Shown here: piece after piece, positions 1 through 7,957 of the stretch
How positions within the stretch are numbered: position 1 is the first letter of the stretch
Layout: every line of letters begins with the position of its first letter
Origin: a bacterium
GTDB taxonomy: Bacteria; Vulcanimicrobiota; Xenobia; Xenobiales; Xenobiaceae
DNA length: 60,043 nucleotides
Direction of reading: 5' to 3'
Assembly (NCBI GenBank): GCA_017458675.1
Contig: JAFTAM010000032.1
Span: 1 to 60,043 of the forward strand
Position numbers and translations under genes: made by a program
The notes under the pieces: generated by a model
Seen by the model: only the letters and a program-made list of their open reading frames with translations
Databases searched by the model: none
Told to the model about the DNA's origin: nothing

Positions 1-43
1 TCGAGAAGCTTTTAAGCAGTTAGAGGAGCCCGGTTCAAATGAA

Positions 44-71
44 AAATCCGCCTGAGAAGGGCGGATTTTTT
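44..71 (+). terminator. Intrinsic terminator of a gene left of the window
   Basis: A 9-bp perfect stem (44-52 with 60-68), a 7-nt loop and a run of six T (66-71) make a classic rho-independent terminator. It would end a rightward gene lying mostly outside the window. All three forward frames close between positions 13 and 55, so the identity and frame of that gene cannot be read here. Confidence 0.8.
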
Positions 72-145
72 GTCGCAAACTGGTTTAAGAATTGTCGCAA
101 ACTGTTTTGCGCGTTTTACTTGTAGCACAATGCATGCGAATCTTA

Positions 146-329
146 CCCTTGTCATTCTGAGCGCAGCGAAGAATCTTTCAAACCTGTTCCGCATGTTTTC
201 GCTATGTCGGTTTTCTTTGTCGCTACCGCTCCGCGCTCGCTTACGCTCGAATCTCCGCGTACGCGTCAAAGAAAAGCTTTATTAAGCATGTATGCAAAAA
301 TTTTGTTTTTGCTTAACTTACCGACAATG
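146..329 (+). repeat. Dispersed repeat, copy A
   Basis: About 184 bp that recur, inverted and with few differences, at 4594-4776 (copy B). The left end carries the motif GTCATTCTGAGCG followed by AGCGAAGAATCT. The centre is an inverted repeat in which TTTTCTTTG (about 212-220) and CAAAGAAAA (about 267-275) bracket a GC-rich core with CGCTCG words. The right end carries GCTTAACTTACCGACAATG. No convincing reading frame is present, so this is most likely a non-coding, possibly mobile, intergenic element. Confidence 0.7.
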
Positions 330-363
330 CTCTTTTTACAGCGTTATTTTTCGCTGTGTGTAT

Positions 364-687
364 TCAGCGTTTATGAGGAGCGGCCAGATATTCTTTCAGG
401 ACTTTGTGCCATGCTTGCTCGTCAAAAGATAAGAAGGCGTCCCGGATTTTTCGGTTGTGCAGCGACTCGATATATTGACAGGCAATTTGATAGCTGCTGC
501 CGACGCTAATTTCCCGGGGGACCTGTTCGCAGAATTCGGCAAATACCGCCGGATCCGCCGAGCCGGAATCCTCAAACAGAAAAGGGTTGGCGCCGCTGAG
601 AAAATCTCCCAATTCTTCGTCTTTGGATTTATCCCAGGCGGCGTCCAATACATAAAAGATCGTTGTAAAAAGTTCAAACTGATTCAT
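364..687 (-). CDS. Conserved-looking hypothetical protein, 107 aa
   Basis: I do not recognise this family with confidence. The start chosen is the ATG at 687. A longer frame to 801 exists, but its extra residues run into the terminator at 771-806 and look non-coding. The protein is acidic and rich in Phe, Asp and Glu near the N-terminus, with no signal peptide or membrane segment, so it is probably a small cytosolic protein. It lies between the copy A repeat and the terminator of the upstream leftward gene, so it is probably its own transcription unit. Small acidic proteins of this kind are sometimes immunity proteins, but nothing here shows a toxin partner. Confidence 0.6.
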   Translation of the reverse strand: MNQFELFTTIFYVLDAAWDKSKDEELGDFLSGANPFLFEDSGSADPAVFAEFCEQVPREISVGSSYQIACQYIESLHNRKIRDAFLSFDEQAWHKVLKEYLAAPHKR

Positions 688-770
688 TTTAGATTTCCGT
701 TTATCAAGGCGGCTGTTTCGCGCGGAATGACAGTGAGCGGTTCTGAAAAACCGGCTGGGCGGCTCAATAT

Positions 771-806
771 AAAAAAACGAGACCCGAAAGGCGGGTCTCA
801 TTTTTT
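771..806 (-). terminator. Bidirectional intrinsic terminator
   Basis: An 8-bp stem (779-786 with 792-799) is flanked by seven A on the left and six T on the right, so it works in either direction. It ends the leftward gene at 834-1226 and separates it from the leftward gene at 364-687. Confidence 0.8.
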
Positions 807-833
807 ATGGCCGGCTTTAGGCAAGTCGGCCCT

Positions 834-1226
834 TTATTCTACTTCAAGACGGATTTTTACGGAATTAGTGCGTTTGTGACCGCTGGCCTGGACGAAGTAC
901 AGATCGCCTGAACCTCTGGCCTTGGCGTTCGAAGTGTCGAAGTAGAAGACTTTGCAGCCGGTTTCGGTGTTATCCTGAGAGGGCTGCTGAAATTTTTCCA
1001 CACCGGCCAGCGGGAAATGCTTGCTGGTGCGGGTCAGTTCGGTTTCAATAGAGTCTTCTCCGCCTGTAGGGAATTCAATGCCGAATAGACCCGTATTGTA
1101 ATCTATTTCCAGGATTCCCGGACGGGCGGGGAATATACGCCCTTTGCGCTTCAGCTCCTTATACAAGGGTGAAGGCGGCCGGTGCAGAGTGGCTGACTGA
1201 TTGTTATTCGGTTCTTGGGACGACAA
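834..1226 (-). CDS. Hypothetical protein, 130 aa, TTG start
   Basis: I do not recognise this protein. The frame contains no ATG. A GGAGG six bases upstream of a TTG at 1226 makes that the likely start, rather than the longer frame to 1271. The N-terminal 40 residues are polar and Ser/Asn/Pro-rich. The rest alternates hydrophobic and polar residues as in a small beta-rich domain and ends in a Lys/Arg/Glu-rich strand. No signal peptide or membrane segment is visible. It lies about 125 bp downstream of the radical SAM gene on the same strand and may be read with it. A terminator follows directly at 771-806. Confidence 0.6.
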   Translation of the reverse strand: MSSQEPNNNQSATLHRPPSPLYKELKRKGRIFPARPGILEIDYNTGLFGIEFPTGGEDSIETELTRTSKHFPLAGVEKFQQPSQDNTETGCKVFYFDTSNAKARGSGDLYFVQASGHKRTNSVKIRLEVE

Positions 1227-1352
1227 GTTTGCCTCCGCAGGGTAGAGTCTCTGCGGCTTAAGCAGCCGCAAATATTTGGGTTTTATGAAGGGCCGTCTTT
1301 ATGTCCGCAGTTTTGGAGGCGTGCGGATGGGAACGGAAGGGGATAAGGACGT

Positions 1353-2738
1353 TTACTGACAGGACGGATCGTTTTGCCGGGGACGGCGCTTGGTGCGCTC
1401 GCTCCACCAGCGCTCGCGGTCGATGTTGGCTTCAGAGCCGGATTCGTGAATTCCTATGTCGTTGGCCAATTCGCCTTTGCCGCAGAAGCAGCCGATCTGT
1501 CTGTCGACGTTTTGAGGGTCGCAGGCGGTGATGTAGCCGATTAAAAGCGGATTGGCGGGCAGATAGTGGAGGTTCCAGCCCAGCTTCAAGCGGATAAAGA
1601 GGCTGAAGAAGTCGGGCAGGAGGCTGAGAGAGCGGAAACTTAACAGAGAGAAGCCCAGGCGCAGGAACCAGAGGGCTTTCTGCCATTTGGTCTGGGCTTT
1701 GGGCAGATCGTCAAGCACGGGCTCGACGCGCTTCCAGTCGACGTATTCGGAAATTCCGTGATAGCGTCCGTCCTTGCGGATTAACAGATTGTGCTGCACG
1801 TACAGGCATTTGCGCACTCCCAGGAAAGAAAGCAGGGCAAAATAGAGCTTGTTGAAGCTGAAGCATTCTTCTCTGGGGCAGAGACCGCTTTCCCGGTAAA
1901 CGAGATCGATCACCTGATCGGGCATCAGAGTGGCTTTGCTGTCGCGGAAATAGCCTAAAGCCCGGGTCCCCAGGAACATGACCTCCTTGATGAAGGCCTT
2001 GTTTTTGGCAAACTCCAGAACTTTGCCGATTTCCTTCTCGTTGCAGTCGGGCATAATAACCATGACCAGACTGGTGGCGACATTGAGCTTTTCCAGATTT
2101 TCCAGAACTCTGAGCTTGGTATTGGTCAGTCTGGCTCCGCGGATGCGCATGTAAGCGTCGTCGTCGAAGCCGTCCATCTGCAGAAAGACCTCGTCGAGGC
2201 CTGCGTCCTTAAGAGTCTGCAGATAATTTATATCGACCAGGCGCAGACCGTTGGTATGCAGAGAAACGATGTGGCCGCGCTTACGGATCTCCCGCATAAA
2301 CTGAGGCAGATCGGGACATAAGGTGGGCTCAGAGGATATTAAATCGATCTTGAGCTGTCGGCCGGGGCGGCTGTCCATGAATTCACAGAGCTTTTTCAGC
2401 TCCAAATCCGGTACAGGAGGCGGGGCTTCGTTTTGGTTGGAGTCGGCGCTGGCTAAGCAGATGGGACACTGCAGATTGCATTTTTCGGTCATGCGGATCA
2501 GATAGTCGCGCTGCCTGAATTCGCCCTGCATGACGGAAAAGAAGTATCTGTCCAAATTGGCATAATAATCGGGACGCTTGGAAAGCAGACACTGAGAATC
2601 GCCGTGCTCCGGACAGATCTTGTGCAGATAGACGCAGCCGTCCTTTTCAATCACCCGGGCGGGAACATCCTTAAGACAGTCGGGACATACCGATACGGTT
2701 TCGCGTATAACTTTTTCTGTAGTACAGACGTTTTCCAT
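1353..2738 (-). CDS. Radical SAM protein with Tes-like N-terminal cysteine motif, 461 aa
   Basis: The radical SAM cluster motif CNLQCPIC lies at residues 87-94 (Cys87, Cys91, Cys94), so the enzyme should bind a 4Fe-4S cluster and cleave S-adenosylmethionine. Ahead of it is a second cysteine region: CPDC at 18-21, then CPEHG at 42-46. That arrangement, with a 'DG-VYL-K-CPEHG' run, is what I associate with the tetraether-lipid-synthase (Tes) group of radical SAM proteins. The C-terminal part has further cysteines (CDP, then CFC) that may bind an auxiliary cluster. Known Tes proteins join lipid tails by carbon-carbon bonds. Whether this bacterial relative does so is inference, and the substrate is unknown. 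It is transcribed divergently from the L,D-transpeptidase, 181 bp away. A peptide-modifying or MoaA-like role is the main alternative. Confidence 0.85.
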   Translation of the reverse strand: MENVCTTEKVIRETVSVCPDCLKDVPARVIEKDGCVYLHKICPEHGDSQCLLSKRPDYYANLDRYFFSVMQGEFRQRDYLIRMTEKCNLQCPICLASADSNQNEAPPPVPDLELKKLCEFMDSRPGRQLKIDLISSEPTLCPDLPQFMREIRKRGHIVSLHTNGLRLVDINYLQTLKDAGLDEVFLQMDGFDDDAYMRIRGARLTNTKLRVLENLEKLNVATSLVMVIMPDCNEKEIGKVLEFAKNKAFIKEVMFLGTRALGYFRDSKATLMPDQVIDLVYRESGLCPREECFSFNKLYFALLSFLGVRKCLYVQHNLLIRKDGRYHGISEYVDWKRVEPVLDDLPKAQTKWQKALWFLRLGFSLLSFRSLSLLPDFFSLFIRLKLGWNLHYLPANPLLIGYITACDPQNVDRQIGCFCGKGELANDIGIHESGSEANIDRERWWSERTKRRPRQNDPSCQ

Positions 2739-2919
2739 AGTATTATTTATTCTTTTCGGAATTTATCCGGGAAGTTTAAAAGCTTTTTAAGAGATTAGAA
2801 GAATCCTTCACCGTTATCGCTTAAATTATGATTATTGAGAGTGGGAATTTCTCTTCTGCGGTAAGAAAGACAGGCTTGCATTTTATGAAGCGCCTGCGCG
2901 TGTATTTCTCTTTCTGAAG

Positions 2920-4578
2920 ATGGGGTTTTGGCAGATGAACATATGTTCTTTCAGAACAGCTTATTCGGTATTGGCAATAGGAGCGGCTTTAGGCTTATTT
3001 TTGTGGGCTGAGCCCTGTTTTGCGCAATGGCGCGGAGTAGTGGGGCGGGACCGCACTCATACTGTGCAGTACGGCGAAGATTTGTATTCTATAGCCCAGA
3101 AATACGGTCTGGCTATTGAGCATCTGGCTTTTGCCAATAAACGCGATCCCAATAATATCAATGTCTCTCCCGGCACTTCGCTGGTAATTCCGGGGCGTCG
3201 GGTGCTGCCTAAAAATCCACCGGCCAACGGCGTAGTGGTTAATTTGCCCGAGCGCGGCTGTTTTTTGTTCAGGAACGGTCAGTTTGAAAAGTTCTACCCG
3301 GTGGCTATAGGCCAGCCCGGCCGCTTTCAGACTCCTATAGGAAGCTTTGTTATTGAATCGCGCTCCGTCGATCCTATCTGGATGCCGCCGGAATGGGCGG
3401 GGATGGAGGTCGACGTGGTGCCGGCCGGTCCCGGCAATCCTCTGGGAGATCGCTGGATCGGTCTTTCCGCTCCCGGCATAGGCATGCACTCCACCAACAG
3501 TCCAATGTCCATAGGGCAGGCGGTTTCGCACGGCTGCATGCGCATGTATCCCAATTCTGTGCGTGAGCTCTTTGATAAGGTACAGGTAGGCTGGCCTGTG
3601 CGCATCGAGTATGAGACCGCCAAGATAGGGCGCGACTTCGGCAGCGATACCTGCTATTTTGTTACTTTCCCCGATGTTTACGGTTTAGCCAGTTTAAAGA
3701 GCTCGGCGGGAAAAACTCTGGACGGCGCGGGACTGAGCGTATCGGACGCCGATTTGAGCTATCTGGCTTCCGGCGACGGCGTGGCTAAGGAACTTTACAT
3801 CAGCAGCGTCAATATCGCCGTAGGACAGGACCGAATAAGCTCCTGGCCTATTGAGCCTTCGATGGTGGACGGAAATATCTGGGGCTCTCCCAAGGTAGCC
3901 GCCGCCGCAGGACTGGACGTGGCCTGGGACAACGAGAATCAGGTGGTGATAGTGAGCCATGGCCGCACTATTCAGTATTATCCCATAAGCTCGGGCTATG
4001 AAATTGATACCTCTGCGCTCCCTGCCGGCTATGAAGCGGAGATTGCCGGTCAGGCCCGCAAAATTGACGGCAAGACCATCATTCCCATGCGTCCTTTGCT
4101 GCAGGGCTTCAGCCTTAAAAATGAATGGGACAGCGAAAGCCGCACTCTGATCGTTTCCAAGGTAGGCAAGAATGCGCCGAAAAAGACTCAGCCCGCGCAG
4201 CCTAAGCCTGAAGCTAAGCCCGAAGTTAACCCCGGTCAAGCGCCTCAGGCAGCTCCTGCCGCCGAAACGCAGGCGCCGCCCGCGCTTCCCGATTCCGAGC
4301 AGGAGGCTCAGCCCGCTCCCGCAGAATCCGAAAACCGCGGCGCGGAATCGGTTCCTTCCTCGCCTGAAAGACCGCAGGGAGAGACTGTCGAGGTCGGCGG
4401 CAGCCGCGTTCAGCTTTTAGATAAATATGCCGAGGTTCAGGACGGTTCAGTTACTACGTATGCGCCTAAGCATTCTAAGAATTCCAAAAAGGACAGCTTA
4501 AAAGACGGCGCTGAAAACGATCCCTCTGACGATGATCTCAGACCGGTCCCTCAGATAGTGAAGCAGATAGAAGAATAA
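2920..4578 (+). CDS. Exported L,D-transpeptidase with LysM and copper-amine-oxidase-N-like domains, 552 aa
   Basis: A hydrophobic N-terminus ending in CFAQ (about residue 35) is a signal peptide. A LysM peptidoglycan-binding domain follows at about 47-91. The YkuD catalytic domain spans about 104-230, with His190 and the signature SHGCMRM holding the nucleophile Cys206. These enzymes make 3-3 peptide cross-links or attach proteins to peptidoglycan. Residues about 290-440 match the copper-amine-oxidase N-terminal type, which is common as a wall-binding stalk, and a Pro/Ala/Glu-rich tail follows. An alternative ATG 15 bases downstream (residue 6) gives a more usual signal peptide and may be the true start. 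The copy B repeat begins 16 bp after the stop. Confidence 0.9.
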   Translation: MGFWQMNICSFRTAYSVLAIGAALGLFLWAEPCFAQWRGVVGRDRTHTVQYGEDLYSIAQKYGLAIEHLAFANKRDPNNINVSPGTSLVIPGRRVLPKNPPANGVVVNLPERGCFLFRNGQFEKFYPVAIGQPGRFQTPIGSFVIESRSVDPIWMPPEWAGMEVDVVPAGPGNPLGDRWIGLSAPGIGMHSTNSPMSIGQAVSHGCMRMYPNSVRELFDKVQVGWPVRIEYETAKIGRDFGSDTCYFVTFPDVYGLASLKSSAGKTLDGAGLSVSDADLSYLASGDGVAKELYISSVNIAVGQDRISSWPIEPSMVDGNIWGSPKVAAAAGLDVAWDNENQVVIVSHGRTIQYYPISSGYEIDTSALPAGYEAEIAGQARKIDGKTIIPMRPLLQGFSLKNEWDSESRTLIVSKVGKNAPKKTQPAQPKPEAKPEVNPGQAPQAAPAAETQAPPALPDSEQEAQPAPAESENRGAESVPSSPERPQGETVEVGGSRVQLLDKYAEVQDGSVTTYAPKHSKNSKKDSLKDGAENDPSDDDLRPVPQIVKQIEE

Positions 4579-4593
4579 AAGCTCGGCGGGAAC

Positions 4594-4776
4594 AATTGTC
4601 GGTAAGTTAAGCAAAAACAAGCTTTCAGCATACATACTTTATAAAGGTTTTCTTTGACGTGTACGCGGAGATTCGAGCGGAGCGAGCGCGGAGCGGTAAC
4701 GGCAAAGAAAACCGACATAGCGAAAACATGCAGAACATGCTTGATAGATTCTTCGCTTCGCTCTCAATGACAAGGG
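4594..4776 (-). repeat. Dispersed repeat, copy B (inverted relative to copy A)
   Basis: The reverse complement of this segment matches 146-329 almost end to end. It shares ATTGTCGGTAAGTTAAGC at one edge, a GGTTTTCTTTG...CAAAGAAAACC inverted pair around a GC-rich core (4647-4715), and the GATTCTTCGC...AATGACAAGG edge. Copies A and B bracket the genes at 364-4578. Confidence 0.7.
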
Positions 4777-4870
4777 AAACATTTCCAAACACCGACAAAA
4801 CAAGATAATGAACCTTTTTTAGCAATATTTTGCCTTAACTTTATGACATTGCAGCGGGAACAGATTTACC

Positions 4871-5383
4871 ATGGATAATAAAAAACTTTTTACAGCCTTT
4901 TTGCTTTGCGCTTCGCTTATTGCCTGCAGCGCATCTCCCGAAGGTCCCAACCCCGGCGCTATCAACCCGGGCATAGGCGTGACCGAGGTTAAGCTCTTTG
5001 ATGCCAAGGAAAAGGTCGAGCAGAATTTGGGCAAGCCGGCCAGCGAAACTGCCAACCCCTTCAACGCCCGGAATATTATCGTTCAGTACCCCGATAAGGG
5101 TTTGGAAATTTCTTACCTTAACGACGCCGTAGGCAGCATTGTCATGTATCCTTCCGGCAAGGACGGCGACGGAGTGGAGTGGCAGGTATATCAGGGCTCG
5201 ACGCCGGAGGGCGTATGGCCGCAGTCAGATGTGAGTACCATAAAGAAAAAACTGGGCGCGCCCTTGAAGGAGCTTCCCAAGGCGGTCGTATATCCCGGCC
5301 TTTGGATACGCTTAGACAGCAAAGGCGGAGTGGAAAGCTTCAGCATCAGCAAGGACGAGGCCGCTCAGCTTCAGGAAAATTGA
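4871..5383 (+). CDS. Hypothetical lipoprotein, 170 aa
   Basis: The N-terminus is a type II signal: two lysines, a hydrophobic stretch and the lipobox LIAC with the lipidated Cys19. The mature part is about 150 residues, with Gly/Asn/Pro just after the cysteine and then a mixed alpha/beta region containing regularly spaced Gly and Val. I do not recognise a family. It may be a small beta-lactamase-inhibitor-like or SmpA/BamE-like fold: the segment with a 'KLFDAKEKVEQNLGKP' run looks like the helix-then-strand opening of such domains. It stands alone between the copy B repeat and a convergent terminator. Confidence 0.75.
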   Translation: MDNKKLFTAFLLCASLIACSASPEGPNPGAINPGIGVTEVKLFDAKEKVEQNLGKPASETANPFNARNIIVQYPDKGLEISYLNDAVGSIVMYPSGKDGDGVEWQVYQGSTPEGVWPQSDVSTIKKKLGAPLKELPKAVVYPGLWIRLDSKGGVESFSISKDEAAQLQEN

Positions 5384-5610
5384 GCCTGACGGGCTGTTCC
5401 TGTTCTGCCGCGCTCTGCCGCGAGGGGAAAGGCCGGCGGGAGATTAGAATCTTCGCCGCCGCTGAGAATGACAGGAGAGAGACGCTCAGAATGACATGAA
5501 GCCGCTCGGAATATTAAGATAAGGACGCTGATAATGAGAAGCCGGCGCCGCTTTGAACTGCAGTTAGAGCGATCTGCGCAACAGTTGTGGGGAGGTCTGA
5601 AAAAAAGAAA
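5384..5610. other. Intergenic stretch with a partial repeat
   Basis: No gene is visible. At about 5447-5483 there is a degenerate copy of the GTCATTCTGAG...GCGAAGAATCT motif found in copies A and B, here on the minus strand, followed by a second short piece (CTCAGAATGACATG). The rest is plain. Confidence 0.4.
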
Positions 5611-5651
5611 AAAATAAGCTGCATGCTCTGAACGGCACGTCAGCTTATTTT
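5611..5651. terminator. Bidirectional intrinsic terminator
   Basis: An 11-base AAAATAAGCTG (5611-5621) pairs with CAGCTTATTTT (5641-5651). A-rich and T-rich flanks on both sides suit both the rightward lipoprotein gene and the leftward TPR gene that converge here. Confidence 0.7.
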
Positions 5652-5677
5652 ATGCAATCTTTTAATAAAAGCGCAGC

Positions 5678-6160
5678 TTATTTATTTATAGCTTCCAAAT
5701 CGTGTTTGGCATACTCGTTGTTGGGATCGAGCTCCAAAGCCTTCTGAAGATCGGCGATGGCTTCTTCGGTCTTGCCCTTCTGAGCGTGGATATTGCCGCG
5801 CAGATAATAAATCATGGTGTTGTTGGGGTCTATGCCCATAGACTGGTTGAGCTGCTCCAAGGCCAGATCCAGATAGCTTCCGCCCTTCTGAGCGTAAAGG
5901 TTGGCCAGCATGATCCAGCTCTTAACGTCCATGTAATTTTCGCGCAGGCTCTTCTGACAGAAATCAACGGCCGGATCGATAAAACCTGCAGTTCCGTATA
6001 TCTCTGCCAGTTTGTACAAAACTTCGGGATCGCGCGGGTCAAATTTATAAGCTTCGGTGAATTCCTCAACCGCTTCTTTAATTTCTCCGGCTTCATAGTG
6101 GCGCTTGCCGCGTTCGCGGTGAAGTTCCGCCATACGGTAATGTTCGTTGTTCATAGTCAT
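5678..6160 (-). CDS. Tetratricopeptide-repeat protein, 160 aa
   Basis: Residues about 5-155 form roughly four TPR units with the usual spacing of Gly, Ala and Tyr and the closing 'A-LDP-N' type turn. Such proteins are scaffolds for protein-protein contacts, and the partner is unknown. The start is uncertain. An ATG at 6160 is used here. A TTG at 6223 would add 21 Lys-rich residues but lacks a good ribosome-binding site. It is the last gene of the leftward run that begins with uvrB, lies close behind the FAD oxidoreductase, and is followed by the terminator at 5611-5651. No signal peptide is seen. Confidence 0.8.
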   Translation of the reverse strand: MTMNNEHYRMAELHRERGKRHYEAGEIKEAVEEFTEAYKFDPRDPEVLYKLAEIYGTAGFIDPAVDFCQKSLRENYMDVKSWIMLANLYAQKGGSYLDLALEQLNQSMGIDPNNTMIYYLRGNIHAQKGKTEEAIADLQKALELDPNNEYAKHDLEAINK

Positions 6161-6247
6161 AGCAGAAATATTTTTCTTTTCGGCGGTCCTTTTACCTGCC
6201 TTGTTTCTCAGCTTTTTTGACAATATGTGTTTTGAAGCGGAGGAAAA

Positions 6248-7933
6248 TTAAAGCGGATAAATGGCCCTGCCCTCCCAGGAGAGCTCTATGCCGAATTCCC
6301 GCAGTTCATTTTGGAAGCTCTGCAGCAGCTCGCGCTCTTTCCAGAGTTTCGCCGGAGCATAGTTGTTTGATAAGCAGTAAGCGGCGCACAGAGCGGCGGC
6401 CTCGCCGACGTTCCATTCGACGGGGTGGAGGCGGTAACAGCCGTTGGTGATGTGGGTGACGGAGAGGTTCTTGCCGCCGGCCAGAAGGTTGTCGGCGTCG
6501 CGGGGAATTAAGGCTCCTAAGGGTATCTGGAAGGGCAGGGCGCTCACGTCGATATAATTGCAGCCTGACGCCGAGGGATGGAGGTCGAGGCGGTAAGCGC
6601 CGATGCCGGCGCTGTCGGCAAATTGGAAGGCTCGGACCTCCTTTTCGGAGAGACCGGTCTCTGCCATTCTGGCCTCCAGGCTGACGTACTGCTCTAATAC
6701 CACGGTATGGCCCTTGATGCGCCGGGCCTCGCGGATGTAGGGGGCGGCGGCCAGACCGTCCGGGGTCTGGGTTATGTCGGGGCGCAGTCCTAAGCCGGGC
6801 CAGCCCTTCTGTCCGTCTTCGCGCGGCGCTTCGGTCTGCATCCAGTAGAGCATGCTCAGGCTCAGCTGACGGGCCCCCTCCAGATGGCGGGCTTTTTCTT
6901 CTTCGCTTACTTCAATTACCTGCCCCAACATGTAGTCTATCTGCGGCCAGTTTACCAGGACTATGTCGGAGGTCCCGCTCGGATATTTGAAATTGGCGGC
7001 GCAGGAGATGCGGCGGAAGGTCCACAGATCCATGGGGCCGCGCTCGGGCTTGGGATGCAGAGGGTTGAAGCTGCGCACGACCGGCTCCAGGGTTATGGGA
7101 TGAGTGGCCTGCCAGGAGAGCAGAGGCGAGCCCCAGGCGGGTTTGAGATCGGGAATATAGCCGCGCCAGAAACCGTACTGCGCCGGCTTCGGTATGACGC
7201 TCTGACGGTCGGGCTGATAGTCGATGACGAAGCACCAGGAGACGGCCTGCTGGTTTAAGGGATCGGCCTTTTCGGGAGCGTGGGGCTCTCCGGTCTGGGC
7301 TTTGGATTCGGCGCCAATGCTGTATTCGAGGCCGGCCAACGGGAGGAGATCGCCGGTTTCGGTGGCGTCAATGAAGAAGGGGGCCTCTATTGTGTAAAGG
7401 CGGAAATCTTTGTCGCCAAGCGGGCGGGGGCCGTAAGCGGGACGGCTGTAGCGTTTTACGGCGACGCTCTTTATGCTGTCTCCCTGACGGCTGACCTGGA
7501 CGGGAACGGTATTGAGCAGCACCTGAAGCTGGCCGCTGCTGATATAGGGGCGCAGCAGCGCTTCGATAACCGCCGAGCTCACCGCCGGCTCGTGGCAGAG
7601 AGCGGAGACGCAGCCTTCGCCTGGATTTAACCTCTCCCAGCGGGCGGCCGCCTCTTCGGTTAAGGGATACCAGTTCCGGTAATATCGGCGCACATATTGA
7701 CGGAACTGCCGGTATGAGGCGGTTCCGCCGCAGCTCTCAATCCAGGGATGCTCGTCGGGCGGAACGGCCTGAGAGGTGAGCTGGCCGCCCAGGCGGTCGT
7801 ACTCTTCGGTGACGGTAACTTTCAGGCCCTTGCGCAGGGCGGCCCAGACGGCGGCAAAGCCTCCGGTTCCGCCGCCGATGACGGCTAACTGACAGGTGAT
7901 TTTTTCCGATTGAGGCTGTGTATTTAAAGACAT
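6248..7933 (-). CDS. FAD-dependent oxidoreductase (FAD_oxidored type), 561 aa
   Basis: A Rossmann dinucleotide-binding motif GGGTGG lies at residues 20-25, followed by an acidic strand end and the RLGGQ element typical of the FAD-dependent family often named 'xanthan lyase-like'. A second conserved block with ATETGD (about 190) matches the same family. The substrate is not known for most members. The start ATG at 7933 has GAGGAAA upstream. It begins 24 bp after the uvrA stop, so it may be read with uvrBA, but nothing links it to DNA repair. No signal peptide is present, so it is cytosolic. Confidence 0.85.
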   Translation of the reverse strand: MSLNTQPQSEKITCQLAVIGGGTGGFAAVWAALRKGLKVTVTEEYDRLGGQLTSQAVPPDEHPWIESCGGTASYRQFRQYVRRYYRNWYPLTEEAAARWERLNPGEGCVSALCHEPAVSSAVIEALLRPYISSGQLQVLLNTVPVQVSRQGDSIKSVAVKRYSRPAYGPRPLGDKDFRLYTIEAPFFIDATETGDLLPLAGLEYSIGAESKAQTGEPHAPEKADPLNQQAVSWCFVIDYQPDRQSVIPKPAQYGFWRGYIPDLKPAWGSPLLSWQATHPITLEPVVRSFNPLHPKPERGPMDLWTFRRISCAANFKYPSGTSDIVLVNWPQIDYMLGQVIEVSEEEKARHLEGARQLSLSMLYWMQTEAPREDGQKGWPGLGLRPDITQTPDGLAAAPYIREARRIKGHTVVLEQYVSLEARMAETGLSEKEVRAFQFADSAGIGAYRLDLHPSASGCNYIDVSALPFQIPLGALIPRDADNLLAGGKNLSVTHITNGCYRLHPVEWNVGEAAALCAAYCLSNNYAPAKLWKERELLQSFQNELREFGIELSWEGRAIYPL

Positions 7934-7957
7934 GGAAGCGTTTCCTCGCAGCTTTTT

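Noticed and set aside
29-56. GGTTCAAAT as a tRNA T-arm at the window start
   Set aside because: The flanking bases cannot form the T stem, and no acceptor stem or CCA follows.
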